A model generated the notes under the pieces. It worked only from the letters and a program-made list of their open reading frames with translations, did not search any database and was not told where the DNA came from. A stretch of DNA of 64,000 nt. Source: Polymorphospora lycopeni. Lineage in GTDB: Bacteria; Actinomycetota; Actinomycetes; Mycobacteriales; Micromonosporaceae. The translations under genes were made by a program, and so were the position numbers. The stretch is taken from NCBI RefSeq assembly GCF_042237075.1, contig NZ_JBCGDC010000022.1:1-64000 (forward strand), read 5' to 3'. The first letter of the stretch is position 1; every line of letters begins with the position of its first letter. This document shows, piece after piece, positions 1-8,843 of the stretch.

Positions 1-1621
1 GCGGCTTCGCCACGTCGCCGTCGCCGGCCGGTTCGCCGGCGTGGACGCTCTCGGCCGGGCCGTTCTCGGTGGCCGTGTCGGTGCCGCCGGTCGTCTCACC
101 GGAGACGAGCTGCCCGGCCCGGCGGCGGCGCCGCTGCCGCTGGGCGCGTGGCGCCTCCTCGGATTCCATCGGCACCTCGTTGCGCGGCCCGCCACCGTCA
201 CCGTCGCCGGCCCGGCGCCGGTTGCGGGTGGTGCGGCCGCGGCCGGCGCTCTCGCCGCGACGGTTGGTGCGCGAGCGGCCACCGCCGAGGTCCTCCTCGA
301 CCTCGGCGGACAGCCCGGCCCGGGTCCGGTCGGCGGTCGGCAACGTGCCGGTGACCTCGGTCGGGATGTCGAGGTCGGCGTAGAGGTAGGGCGAGGTGTG
401 GTAGGTCTCCGGCGGCTCGGGCATGTCCAGGCCCAGCGACTTGTCGATCAGTCGCCAGCGGGGCATGTCCTCCCAGTCGACGAAGGTCACCGCCACCCCG
501 GTCGCCCCGGCGCGGCCGGTGCGGCCGATCCGGTGGGTGTAGGTGTCCGGGTCTTCCGGACAGTCGTAGTTGATTACGTGCGTGACGCCGGAGACGTCCA
601 GGCCACGGGCTGCCACGTCGGTGGCGACCAGTACGTCGATCTTGCCGGCCCGGAACGCCCGCAGGGCCCGTTCCCGGGCGCCCTGCCCGAGGTCGCCGTG
701 CACGGCGGCGGCGGCGAACCCACGGAAGTCGAGATCCTCCGCGACCCGGTCGGCGGCCCGCTTCGTGCGGGTGAACACCATGGTCAGGCCACGTCCCTCG
801 GCCTGCAGGATGCGGGCCACCACCTCGATCTTGTTCATCGGGTGGGTGCGGTAGACGACCTGCTTGGTCAGCGGCGACGGGCCGGTCTCGGCGGTGTGTC
901 CGGCGTGGATCGTCACCGGGTGGCGCAGGAAGCGCCGGCTCAGCGCGACGATCGGGTCGGGCATCGTGGCCGAGAACAGCATCGTCTGCCGGTCCTCGGG
1001 CAGCATCGCCAGGATCTTCTCGACGTCGTCGAGGAAGCCGAGGTCCAGCATCCGGTCGGCCTCGTCGAGCACGAGCGCGCGGATCCGGTCGAGCCGCAGG
1101 TGCTTCTGCTTGGCGAGGTCCATCAGCCGCCCGGGCGTGCCGACAAGGATCTCCACGCCGCGCCGCAGCGCGTCGATCTGCGGCTCGTACGCCACCCCGC
1201 CGTAGATCGGCAGCACGCGTACGCCGCGGGTCTTGCCGGCCGCGGCCAGGTCCTTGGCGACCTGCAGGCCGAGTTCGCGGGTCGGGACGACGACCAGGGC
1301 CTGCGGGAGGCCCTCGCCGCCCTCGGCGGGCGCGAAGACCCGCTCCAGCAGCGGGATGCCGAAGCCGAGCGTCTTGCCGGTGCCGGTCGGGGCCTGGCCG
1401 ATCAGGTCGGTGCCGCGCAGCCCGATCGGCAGCGCGTATTCCTGGATCGCGAAGGCGCGGGTGATGCCGACCGCCGCCAGTGCGTCGACGGTCTCCTGCC
1501 GGGCGCCGAGGTCGGCGAAGGTCGGGGCTTCCGGACGGACCGGTACCGGGACGATGGTGGCTTCCTCGACCGCTGTCGCTGTGTCTTCGTCGACCGGTGT
1601 TTGTACGTTGTTGTCACTCAT
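1..1621 (-). CDS. DEAD-box ATP-dependent RNA helicase (3' end outside window)
   Basis: About 540 residues are visible, starting at ATG 1621; the C-terminus runs off the left edge. The core has a Q-type motif, the Walker A motif APTGTGKT near residue 77, DEAD in LDEADRML near 182, SAT in LFSATMP near 212, and HRIGRTGRAG near 360, so both RecA-like domains are intact. A long Arg/Gly/Glu-rich tail follows (residues about 420 onwards), as in actinobacterial RhlE/DeaD-like helicases; it probably binds RNA. Such enzymes unwind RNA duplexes in cold adaptation, ribosome assembly or RNA decay. It is divergent from the ferritin-like gene, a pairing common in actinobacteria. Which paralogue this is cannot be decided. 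Confidence 0.93.
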   Translation of the reverse strand, partial: MSDNNVQTPVDEDTATAVEEATIVPVPVRPEAPTFADLGARQETVDALAAVGITRAFAIQEYALPIGLRGTDLIGQAPTGTGKTLGFGIPLLERVFAPAEGGEGLPQALVVVPTRELGLQVAKDLAAAGKTRGVRVLPIYGGVAYEPQIDALRRGVEILVGTPGRLMDLAKQKHLRLDRIRALVLDEADRMLDLGFLDDVEKILAMLPEDRQTMLFSATMPDPIVALSRRFLRHPVTIHAGHTAETGPSPLTKQVVYRTHPMNKIEVVARILQAEGRGLTMVFTRTKRAADRVAEDLDFRGFAAAAVHGDLGQGARERALRAFRAGKIDVLVATDVAARGLDVSGVTHVINYDCPEDPDTYTHRIGRTGRAGATGVAVTFVDWEDMPRWRLIDKSLGLDMPEPPETYHTSPYLYADLDIPTEVTGTLPTADRTRAGLSAEVEEDLGGGRSRTNRRGESAGRGRTTRNRRRAGDGDGGGPRNEVPMESEEAPRAQRQRRRRRAGQLVSGETTGGTDTATENGPAESVHAGEPAGDGDVAKP

Positions 1622-1936
1622 CAGGTTTTAGGGGTGCCCTCTCGTGGTGCGCCCGTCTGACCTGGGGCGCGGTATGGGTCGGGGCGCGGGCCACACGGAC
1701 CGACGGCTTGCGCTCGCGTCGTTCCGGGCCGCACGCGCGTCGTGGGTGAGGGGGGTGATTACCTGAACGCCCACGACAACTCCCCTATGTTACCTGACTT
1801 GCTCAAACGTCGCCTCGGTTCTTTGCCGGCGGGTGTCCGGGGGCGTCCCGTCGTGACGTGGGTCACCATTTGGCGTCCGGCGGCGGTGTCGCTCGGCTGT
1901 CCGGCCGCAACCAGGTCCAGGCGGTAGCCTGCGCAC
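1622..1936. other. Intergenic region between divergent helicase and ferritin-like genes
   Basis: No credible gene is seen in these 315 nt. The right end holds the putative leaderless promoter of the plus-strand gene. The side next to the helicase includes a slightly AT-richer stretch (about 1753-1810) and 8-nt inverted arms GTCGTGGG and CCCACGAC (about 1739-1778), which could form a stem in a long 5' leader of the helicase mRNA. Long leaders are common for RNA helicase genes, but the transcription start is not visible from sequence alone. Confidence 0.5.
1925..1930 (+). promoter_or_regulatory. Putative -10 box (TAGCCT), leaderless promoter
   Basis: TAGCCT lies 6 nt before the GTG start at 1937, so transcription would begin at or next to the start codon. 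There is no Shine-Dalgarno sequence in front of the GTG and no good -35 box. Confidence 0.5.
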
Positions 1937-2656
1937 GTGTCCGATCCCTCACCCGGAGCCGGCCCGTCGGCCGGCCGTACCGCCTCCGGGGCGGTCTCCG
2001 CGCCGGTCGACCCGACCCGGTTCGCCGCCGTCATCGACCTGCTCGGCCTGGTCGCGTACGGCGAACTGCTCGCCTTCGACCGGATGGCCGCCGACGCGCG
2101 GCTCGCCCCCGACCTGCCGCGGCGGGCGCTGCTCAGCGAGATGGCGGCGGTGGAGATCGTCAGCTACCGCCGGCTGGCCGACCGGCTGACCGAACTGGGC
2201 GTGGAGCCGGGCGCGGCGATGGCGCCGTACGTCGAGGCACTCCAGGGCTACCACGACTCGACCGAGCCGAAGGACTGGCTGGAGGCGCTGGCCAAGGCGT
2301 ACGTCGGCGACGCCATCGCCGACGACTTCTTCCGGGCGGTCGCCGACCTGCTCGCCGAACCGGATCGGCAACTCGTCCTCGACGTGCTGCACGACTCGCA
2401 GTACGCCGACTTCGCCGCCGGTGAGATCCGGGCCGCGATCGCCGCCGACCCCAAGCTGGCCAATCGTCTCTCGATGTGGGCCCGCCGGCTGGTGGGGGAG
2501 GCCCTGTCGCAGGCCGGCCGGGTGGCCGCCGAGCGGATCGCGCTCACCGCCCTGATCGTGGCGGAGGTCGAGGACGAGACCGGGGTGCAGGGTCTGCTTC
2601 GACGGCTCACCGCGGCGCACACCGCCCGGATGGCGGCCGTCGGACTGAACAACTAG
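1937..2656 (+). CDS. Ferritin-like, MiaE-type protein
   Basis: The 239-residue product is largely alpha-helical, with Glu-rich helices (YGELLAFDRM, MAAVEIVSYRRL, DSQYADFAAGEIRAA) that fit a ferritin-like diiron fold. It resembles the actinobacterial family related to tRNA-(ms2io6A)-hydroxylase MiaE, which hydroxylates a modified adenosine at tRNA position 37; whether this protein acts on tRNA is not shown. The GTG start is preceded by a TAGCCT box and no ribosome binding site, consistent with leaderless expression. The first 25 residues are Pro/Ala/Ser-rich and probably disordered. A hairpin terminator follows. Confidence 0.8.
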   Translation: MSDPSPGAGPSAGRTASGAVSAPVDPTRFAAVIDLLGLVAYGELLAFDRMAADARLAPDLPRRALLSEMAAVEIVSYRRLADRLTELGVEPGAAMAPYVEALQGYHDSTEPKDWLEALAKAYVGDAIADDFFRAVADLLAEPDRQLVLDVLHDSQYADFAAGEIRAAIAADPKLANRLSMWARRLVGEALSQAGRVAAERIALTALIVAEVEDETGVQGLLRRLTAAHTARMAAVGLNN

Positions 2657-2696
2657 CGCATATCGGCACAAAACTACCGACGCCAGACAGCATTAC

Positions 2697-2746
2697 GGCC
2701 GGGAGACGGTCAGCGGTGCGAACAACGCATCAGACCGCTCCCGGCC
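2697..2746. terminator. Hairpin terminator between convergent genes
   Basis: Arms GGCCGGGAG(A)CGGTC (2697-2711) and GACCGCTCCCGGCC (2733-2746) pair with one bulged base. It sits between the ends of the ferritin-like gene (plus) and the DUF3107 gene (minus), so it could serve both strands. Confidence 0.7.
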
Positions 2747-2759
2747 GGCAGCCGGTGGA

Positions 2760-2984
2760 TCAGCGGGCGGTGAAACCCACGACCCGGGGCGACGACTCGG
2801 CGATCTCGACGTAGGCGATCTTGCTCACCGGGACGATGATCCGCCGGCCCTTCTCGTCGGTCAGTGAAAGAGTGCCCTCGTTGGCGATGGCATCGGTCAC
2901 GATCTGCTCGATTTCGGCCGGCGACTGCGCGCTGTCGACCACGAGCTCTCGCGGCGCGTACTGCACACCGATCTTGACCTCCAC
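2760..2984 (-). CDS. DUF3107 family small protein
   Basis: A 74-residue protein beginning MEVKIGVQYAPRELVV and ending RVVGFTAR. Length and sequence match the DUF3107 family of actinobacteria, which has no known function. An AGGAGGG ribosome binding site (revcomp of ccctcct, 2989-2995) lies upstream of the start. It lies downstream of the same-strand TetR gene with its own upstream gap of about 65 nt, and converges on the ferritin-like gene. Composition suggests a soluble alpha/beta protein with the conserved core VDSAQSPAEIEQIVTDAI. No catalytic motif is visible. Confidence 0.85.
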   Translation of the reverse strand: MEVKIGVQYAPRELVVDSAQSPAEIEQIVTDAIANEGTLSLTDEKGRRIIVPVSKIAYVEIAESSPRVVGFTAR

Positions 2985-3048
2985 GGGCCCTCCTTATCCG
3001 GGCGAAAACTGCGCCGTTGCGAGGCTAGCCGATTCCGGGAGGCGATGG

Positions 3049-3687
3049 TCAGGCCGACTCGCCCTGGAGCGGAAAGCTGGCGATCCCGCGCCACGCGAGA
3101 GCGGTCAGCAAGGCCTCGGCCTCCGCCTTGGGCACCTGCCGTCCACTTGCGAGCCAGAACTTCGCCGCCGTCTCGGCGGTCCCGACCAGACCCGAGGCCA
3201 GCAACTCGGCCCGCGCCCGGCTCACCCCGGTGTCCGAGATGATCGTGTCGGTGATCGCCGCGATGCAGCCGCTCTCCACCTTGGCCATCCGCTCCCGCAC
3301 CGCCGGGTCGTTGCGCAGGTCCGACTCGAAGACCAGCCGGAACGCCTCGCTCTCGTGGTCGACGAAGTCGAAGTAGGCCCGTACGGCGCCACTGACCCGT
3401 TCCTTGTTGTCACTGGTCGCGGCCATCGCGGCCCGGACCTGCGCGACGATCGCCTCACAGTGCGTGTCGAGCAGTGCCAGGTACAGGTCCATCTTGCCGG
3501 GGAAGTGCTGGTAGAGCACTGGTTTCGACACCCCGGCCCGTTCCGCGATGTCGTCCATCGCGGCCGCGTGGTAACCCTGGGCGACGAACACCTCCTGCGC
3601 CGCAGCCAGCAACTGCTTCCGGCGCGCCGAGCGCGGCAGCCGTGCCGGCCGGCCAGCCGTTTGTGCGCCGCTCGACGGTGCGGTCAT
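3049..3687 (-). CDS. TetR-family transcriptional regulator
   Basis: A 212-residue protein from ATG 3687, chosen because it has a GGAGAGG ribosome binding site just upstream and because the longer reading has no family-like extension. The N-terminal TetR helix-turn-helix is clear (RRKQLLAAAQEVFVAQGYHAAAM, DDIAERAGVSKPVLYQHFPGK, residues about 18-70). The C-terminal ligand domain is all-helical and ligand-unspecific by eye. It is divergent from the Pro/Arg-rich gene at 3851, across a 163-nt gap that contains the palindrome GTTGCAAC; regulation of that neighbour or of itself is possible but unproven. Confidence 0.92.
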   Translation of the reverse strand: MTAPSSGAQTAGRPARLPRSARRKQLLAAAQEVFVAQGYHAAAMDDIAERAGVSKPVLYQHFPGKMDLYLALLDTHCEAIVAQVRAAMAATSDNKERVSGAVRAYFDFVDHESEAFRLVFESDLRNDPAVRERMAKVESGCIAAITDTIISDTGVSRARAELLASGLVGTAETAAKFWLASGRQVPKAEAEALLTALAWRGIASFPLQGESA

Positions 3688-3850
3688 TGAGCACCTCTCC
3701 TTCGGCTGGCGGAGCTTTCGGCCGGCGGGCGACCATGCCCGACGGGAACCGAGGGTGTACGCCACCCGACCTCCGAATTACCCAGCCGTTGCAACTTATC
3801 GCCCCTGATCCCACACGGTAGCCTCAGCGGGGGCGACGGAGGAGCGCACG

Positions 3851-6745
3851 GTGGACGAAGCAGGGCAACCCGGCGGCACCACGCCAGGCGATGGCGCAGA
3901 CAGTGCAGGTCCGCGGGGTGATCGCGCCCGGCGGGCCGGCGGCTGGCCGGGCGCCGACGCCGGGTGGTCCGACCGGGCGGAAGTGACGTCGGACGGTGTT
4001 GCCGATCACTCCCCCTGGCACCGATCGGGCGAGGCGGCGCTGCGCGGCTGGTCCGAGTCCACCGTCCGTTACGACGACCCGATCCGGCCCGTCCACGAGA
4101 TCCGCCGGCCGGTCAACGGCTCCGGACCCGGCCACCACGCGGGCGACGCCGCCCCGGTCGCCGTCCGCGCGCCGGCGAGCGCCCCGCCCTACCCGTACGA
4201 GGGTGACCTCGAAGACGCCCTGCGCGAACAGCGGACGGTCATTCCCGCCGCCCGCCCCGGCCCGACGAGCCGGCGGCCCGACCCGGAGCCACCCGCCGAA
4301 CCCGACCCGGCCGAGCAGGCCCGGCACGCGATCGGGGAGCCGACGCCGTCCGGCGGGCTGCCGGCGGTGCCGCGCTGGCGGTCCGACCGCGGCACGCCGG
4401 GCGAGAGCCACGACGAGACGGCGCCGCCGGACGCTGCGGCCGCGCCACCGACGAGCCGGCAGGACCGGCCCGGCGGCGACCGCCCGGGACCGGCACCCCG
4501 CTACGGCGACCGTCCGCAGCCGGGTGACCGCGACCCGGCCGACCGCTACCCCGGCCCCACCCTGGACCGGTCTCGCGAGTCGGGCGAGCCCGACGTCGAC
4601 CGGCCCGACGGGTCCGAGCCACTCGCCGACCGGGACGCCCCCACCTCCGGCGGCCAGGTCGGTCCGACCGCCCCCGGCCGTCCCGATGGATACGGCCGGC
4701 GGCGCGGTCCCGCACCCCGGCTGTTCGGCCCGTCGCCGGACGAACGCCCTGACCCAGGCAGCGACGAGCGGCCGGCCTTCGGACGCCGCGCCGAGGCCGC
4801 AGCACCGGCGCACTGGGCCGACTCCCCGGCGCCGGCCGGCCGCTGGACCGGTGAGCCGGCGGCGGCCACCCGCTGGCCGGGCGAGCCCGCGGAGGACGGC
4901 CGCCGCTCCGGCGACCCCGCCCCGACCAGGCACGACAGCTCCCGCACCGACCCGCAGGACAGCGACCCGGGCGCCCGGGAGACATACCCGACGGGCCGAC
5001 GGGCCGACCCGGCCGGCCCCAGCCCGTGGCGGACCGACTCCCGGCGGACCGAGCCCGATGCGCCCGCCTCGCGGCGGACTGAGCCCGGTACGACCGCCTC
5101 GCGGCGGACTGAGCCCGGTACGACCGCCTCGCGGCGGACCGAGCCCGGTACGACCGCCTCGCGGCGGACTGAGCCCGGTACGACCGCCCTGCGGCGGACT
5201 GAGCCCGATGCGCCCACCGCTCGGCGGGGCGGCTCCGACGACCCGGGCGACGACCGGCGGACCCGGGCCGACTGGGCGCCGACCTGGCCGGAAACCTGGC
5301 GTCCCGGGGCGTCCCGCGACGACGACGCCACCCGCCCCGACGGCCCCCGCCGGGGCACGGGACCGGACGGCACGCCGGCCGGCATCCCCGACGACCAGGC
5401 GGCCACCGAGCGGCCCGGGGTAACCCGCCCCTGGTCGGCTGGCTGGCCCGGTCGGGCCAGCCGGCCGAGCTACGACCCGCCGTCCGACGGGCCGGCCACG
5501 CGGGCCGGCTACGAACCGCCGGCACGGGACACCGCCGGCCCGGGCGCCCCCGGCAATCGGGACGACCGGTTCCCGGCGCCAGGGCGGCCCATCCAGGCGG
5601 GCCAACCGGTGAGCGGGTCCACCCCGGCTCCCGGCCCGCCGAGCCGCGCGATCAACCCGCCCACCGCCGTGCTTCCGCAGCGCGTGCCCGCCGAACCCGA
5701 CGTGCCCACCGTGCCGGAGCAGCAAGCCGTGGAGCCGCCCCCCGCCGAAACACCGGAGTTGGCGCGTATCGCCACGCATCTGCGCCGCGAGGACGGGCCG
5801 CCCACGACACACGAGCCCCCCGAGGAATTCGACGTCGCGGCGATCGTCGCCGCCGTGCGCGAGGTCGCCGGCGTACGTGACGCCTCGCTGCGCACCACCC
5901 CGGCCGGCGCGCACAGCCTGCGCCTGGACCTGCACGACGGCGCCGACCCGGCCGAGGTCAGCCGGCTCGTCGCCCGGCTGCTCCAGGACCGGATGGGGCT
6001 GGCCGCCGCTCCGCCGAGCCCGCCCCAGCCGGCACCGGCCGAGCCGCCCCCGGTGCCACCAGCCAGCGAGATCGGCCCCGACGTGCCGCGTCGGCGCCGG
6101 CAACCTGCGCCCCACCGGGGCCGGGCGCAGGTCGAGGAGCCGGCCCGCGCCCCCCGGTTCCCGGAGCCGGGCGTCGCCGCCGGTGTCATCGGCACGGTCG
6201 GCGGCTACCCGGTGGCCGCGAGCAGCCGGGGCACCGTCGAGCCGACGACCGCCGGTGTCTCGTACCAGGGTGGTCAGATCACCACCACCGAGTCCGCGCC
6301 GTCCCGGCCGCTCAATCCCGGTGTCAACCCCGGCCCGCGGGTGGTCATCGACCACGTCCAGGTCAGCACGTTCGGGCTCGACGCCACGGTCGAGGTCCGG
6401 CTCGCCGCCGGACCGAAACAGGCCGCCGGAGTCGCCACCGGACCGGCCGTCGACGGCTACGTGTTGCGGCTGTGCGCCGTTTCGGCCGCCCTGGCGATCG
6501 ACGAACTGCTGCTCACCTCGCAGCAGGTGAGCGGCCGGGGGCGGTGTTTCGTCGAGCACGCCGCGGTGGTTCCGTTCGGCAGCAGCGAGGTCGCCGTCGT
6601 CGTGGTGCTGCTGGTCTGCGGCGGCTGGGTCGAGCAGCTCGCCGGCTCGGCACTGGTCTCCGGCGACCCGCGCCAGGCCGTCGTACGGGCCACCCTGGCC
6701 GCGGTCAACCGCCGCCTGGAGGCGTTGCTCTCCGACGGACAGTGA
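3851..6745 (+). CDS. Large Pro/Arg-rich protein with conserved C-terminal domain, unknown function
   Basis: The 964-residue reading starts at GTG 3851 after an ACGGAGGA ribosome binding site, with TAGCCT about 25 nt upstream as a possible -10 box. Residues 1 to about 610 are low-complexity (Pro, Arg, Asp, Gly, Glu) and probably disordered; they include six decapeptide repeats of the form RRTEPGTTAS. Two ordered stretches follow: about 655-715 (DVAAIVAAVREVAGVRDASL...RLLQDRMGL) and about 825-964 (RVVIDHVQVSTFGLDATVEVRL...RRLEALLSDGQ). Only these look conserved. No signal peptide or membrane segment is seen in the N-terminus. An equally long minus-strand reading exists but has no start context or family resemblance. 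Function unknown. Confidence 0.75.
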   Translation: MDEAGQPGGTTPGDGADSAGPRGDRARRAGGWPGADAGWSDRAEVTSDGVADHSPWHRSGEAALRGWSESTVRYDDPIRPVHEIRRPVNGSGPGHHAGDAAPVAVRAPASAPPYPYEGDLEDALREQRTVIPAARPGPTSRRPDPEPPAEPDPAEQARHAIGEPTPSGGLPAVPRWRSDRGTPGESHDETAPPDAAAAPPTSRQDRPGGDRPGPAPRYGDRPQPGDRDPADRYPGPTLDRSRESGEPDVDRPDGSEPLADRDAPTSGGQVGPTAPGRPDGYGRRRGPAPRLFGPSPDERPDPGSDERPAFGRRAEAAAPAHWADSPAPAGRWTGEPAAATRWPGEPAEDGRRSGDPAPTRHDSSRTDPQDSDPGARETYPTGRRADPAGPSPWRTDSRRTEPDAPASRRTEPGTTASRRTEPGTTASRRTEPGTTASRRTEPGTTALRRTEPDAPTARRGGSDDPGDDRRTRADWAPTWPETWRPGASRDDDATRPDGPRRGTGPDGTPAGIPDDQAATERPGVTRPWSAGWPGRASRPSYDPPSDGPATRAGYEPPARDTAGPGAPGNRDDRFPAPGRPIQAGQPVSGSTPAPGPPSRAINPPTAVLPQRVPAEPDVPTVPEQQAVEPPPAETPELARIATHLRREDGPPTTHEPPEEFDVAAIVAAVREVAGVRDASLRTTPAGAHSLRLDLHDGADPAEVSRLVARLLQDRMGLAAAPPSPPQPAPAEPPPVPPASEIGPDVPRRRRQPAPHRGRAQVEEPARAPRFPEPGVAAGVIGTVGGYPVAASSRGTVEPTTAGVSYQGGQITTTESAPSRPLNPGVNPGPRVVIDHVQVSTFGLDATVEVRLAAGPKQAAGVATGPAVDGYVLRLCAVSAALAIDELLLTSQQVSGRGRCFVEHAAVVPFGSSEVAVVVVLLVCGGWVEQLAGSALVSGDPRQAVVRATLAAVNRRLEALLSDGQ
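5042..5221 (+). repeat. 30-bp minisatellite inside the Pro/Arg-rich gene (6 units)
   Basis: Six consecutive 30-bp units encode decapeptides: RRTEPDAPAS, three RRTEPGTTAS, RRTEPGTTAL and RRTEPDAPTA. The inner units are nearly identical at the DNA level, differing mainly by a C/T change. In-frame length means copy-number changes would not shift the reading frame. Confidence 0.9.
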
Positions 6746-6779
6746 GCCGGCCGGTTTCCCGGCGACGCACACTGGAGGT

Positions 6780-7739
6780 ATGAGAGACGCACTCCTGGCG
6801 GCCGACGACCTGTTGCCGGAGGACCGGATGCCCCCGCCGTGGCTCGGGCGCCGGGTGGGCCCCGAAGGCTCGACCGTCTACATCCGGGACACCCCGGCGA
6901 CCACGGCCGACGCCGAGCCGGCGTTCTACGTGCACGGCCTCGGCGGCTCCTCGCAGAACTGGACCGACCTGGCCGGCCTGCTCGCCGGCCGCCTCGACGG
7001 CGAGGCGATCGACCTGCCCGGCTTCGGCAACAGCGACCCCGGCGACCGCTACACGATCGCGTCGTTCGCCGACCGGGTGATCGGGCACCTGGACCAGTCC
7101 GGCCGTGGCCCCGTCCACCTGCTCGGCAACTCGCTCGGCGGGGCCATCGCCGTACGCGTCGCGGGGCGCCGCCCCGACCTGGTCCGTACCCTCACGCTCA
7201 TCTCGCCGGCCATGCCGTTCCTCGACCCCCGGCGCTCGCTACAGGGGCGGATGCTGCCGCTGCTGGCGATCCCCCGCGCCGAACGCCTGATGGCCCGCCG
7301 GCTGGCGCAGATCCCGCCGGAGGAGATGGCCCGGCAGGTGATCGAGGCGTGCGTGGCCGACACCTCGCGCATCGGTGAGCAGCGTCGGCTGGAGACGATC
7401 GAGGAGATCCGGATCCGGGGCACGGCGGCCCACTACGCGAGCGCCTACCTCGGCACGCTGCGCGGCATCGTCTCGGAGTTCGTGCGGGCGTACCTGCCCG
7501 GCGACCGGTCGCTGTGGCGGACCGCGGCCCGGATCACCGCACCGACCCTGGTCATCGGCGGCCGGCAGGACCGGCTGGTCGACGTACGGGTCGCGCCGCA
7601 GGTGGCCGGGGTGATCCCGGACAGTCGGCTGCTGATGCTCGACGGGGTCGGGCACGTGGCGCAGATGGAGGTGCCCCGTACGGTCGCCCGGGCCGTGCTC
7701 GCCCTCCTCGACGAACACCGGGACCCGGTCGGGGCCTGA
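6780..7739 (+). CDS. Alpha/beta hydrolase
   Basis: A 319-residue alpha/beta-hydrolase fold protein. The oxyanion-hole region is FYVHGLGGSSQNW (about 49-61), the nucleophile elbow is GNSLGG near residue 118, the acid is probably Asp in GGRQDRLVD near 265, and the base is His in GVGHVAQME near 292, so the catalytic triad looks complete. A helical cap lies between about 150 and 230. No signal peptide is present, so it is probably cytosolic. The start ATG follows GGAGGT. The gap after the upstream gene is only 34 nt, so they may be co-transcribed. Substrate cannot be predicted. Confidence 0.92.
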   Translation: MRDALLAADDLLPEDRMPPPWLGRRVGPEGSTVYIRDTPATTADAEPAFYVHGLGGSSQNWTDLAGLLAGRLDGEAIDLPGFGNSDPGDRYTIASFADRVIGHLDQSGRGPVHLLGNSLGGAIAVRVAGRRPDLVRTLTLISPAMPFLDPRRSLQGRMLPLLAIPRAERLMARRLAQIPPEEMARQVIEACVADTSRIGEQRRLETIEEIRIRGTAAHYASAYLGTLRGIVSEFVRAYLPGDRSLWRTAARITAPTLVIGGRQDRLVDVRVAPQVAGVIPDSRLLMLDGVGHVAQMEVPRTVARAVLALLDEHRDPVGA

Positions 7740-7809
7740 CCGCCGGCTGCCCCGGCAGTCGTGATCTTCACACCCGGCCCCGGCGGGCGGTGTGGCAAGC
7801 TGTCCGGCG

Positions 7810-8691
7810 ATGCGTACCTCGTCACCGATCCGCCCCTCCGCGTCGCCGCCACAGGTCGGTAGGTCCGGCCGTAGCGCGCCCGGCCGGCGACCGGTCGCCC
7901 AGCTGGTGTCCCTGGCCACCCTCGCGGTGGCGGCCGGACTGGTGCTGGTCGGACTGGCGGTGCCCGGGTTCACCGGAGGGGAGAAGACCCCGACGGCCGA
8001 GGTGCCGCTGGCCGCCGAATCACCGATCGCGCTGCCGCCGTCCACCGAGCCGGCGTCCGAGCCGTCCACCGAGCCGCCGCCGGTGCTCCAGTTGCCGGGT
8101 CCGGTGCCGTCGAAGGGGGAGGGCACCTTCGACTACGGCACCACGCAGGGCGAGGTGGCCGGCACCGCGGGCACGCTGCGCCGCTACCGGATCGCGGTCG
8201 AGAAGGGCGCGGGCGAGGACGTGGAGGAGGTCGGGGCGATCGTCGACGCGGCACTGGCCGACAAGGGAAGCTGGACCGGCAGCGGCCGGCTGCGGTTGCA
8301 GCGGGTCCCGGACCGGGCCGGGCACGACTTCACCGTCTACCTGGTCACCCCGCAGACGGCGTACACGATGTGCCAGGCGGGCTGGGTCGACATCCGGGTC
8401 GACGGCAAGCCGTACACGTCGTGCCGGGCGCAGGGCAAGGTGATCCTCAACCTGGACCGGTGGCGGACCTCGGTCCCGCACTACGTCGAGGCCGAGGTGC
8501 CGCTCGACGTCTACCGCGAGTACGTCGTCAACCACGAGGTCGGCCACGAACTCGGCTACAACCACGAGCGCTGCCCCGGCCGGGGCAAGCCCGCACCGGT
8601 GATGATGCAGCAGACCCTCTTCCTCAACGGCTGCGTCGCCAACCCGTGGCCGTTCCTCGACGGCAAGCGGTACGCGGGTCCGCCGCTCTGA
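7810..8691 (+). CDS. DUF3152 protein, membrane-anchored metzincin-like (copy 1)
   Basis: A 293-residue protein from ATG 7810. After an Arg-rich N-terminus there is one hydrophobic segment (about 34-56), then a Pro/Ser/Glu linker, then the DUF3152 domain. The segment HEVGHELGYNH begins near residue 242 and fits the metzincin zinc signature HExxHxxGxxH; a Met lies downstream in PAPVMMQQT, reminiscent of a Met-turn. Two short Cys-containing regions (TMCQAGW and YTSCRAQG) and later Cys residues could form disulfides outside the cell. I infer a surface zinc-dependent protease-like protein; activity is unproven. A paralogue follows directly at 8844. Confidence 0.85.
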   Translation: MRTSSPIRPSASPPQVGRSGRSAPGRRPVAQLVSLATLAVAAGLVLVGLAVPGFTGGEKTPTAEVPLAAESPIALPPSTEPASEPSTEPPPVLQLPGPVPSKGEGTFDYGTTQGEVAGTAGTLRRYRIAVEKGAGEDVEEVGAIVDAALADKGSWTGSGRLRLQRVPDRAGHDFTVYLVTPQTAYTMCQAGWVDIRVDGKPYTSCRAQGKVILNLDRWRTSVPHYVEAEVPLDVYREYVVNHEVGHELGYNHERCPGRGKPAPVMMQQTLFLNGCVANPWPFLDGKRYAGPPL

Positions 8692-8843
8692 GCCGTTCGG
8701 CCGGATGCGCGGGTCCGCCGGTCCGGTGGACGGTGCCGCGAGGGACGCCGTACCGGTTGGTCGTGCCAAAACACTCCCAATCTGGACGATAAGGCGTGGC
8801 GTAGTGCGCCCCGGGCACCTGGTACGTGGCAGGGTCGAAAGGC

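Noticed and set aside
41..1660. 539-residue plus-strand ORF across the helicase gene
   Set aside because: It is the antisense shadow of a gene with clear helicase motifs; high GC keeps the opposite frame open.
1742..1927. 61-residue ORF between helicase and ferritin-like genes
   Set aside because: No family resemblance, and it lies over the probable leader and promoter region.
3824..6772. 982-residue minus-strand ORF opposite the Pro/Arg-rich gene
   Set aside because: No ribosome binding site or family resemblance; low-complexity composition is explained by the coding plus strand, which has a proper start and a conserved C-terminal domain.
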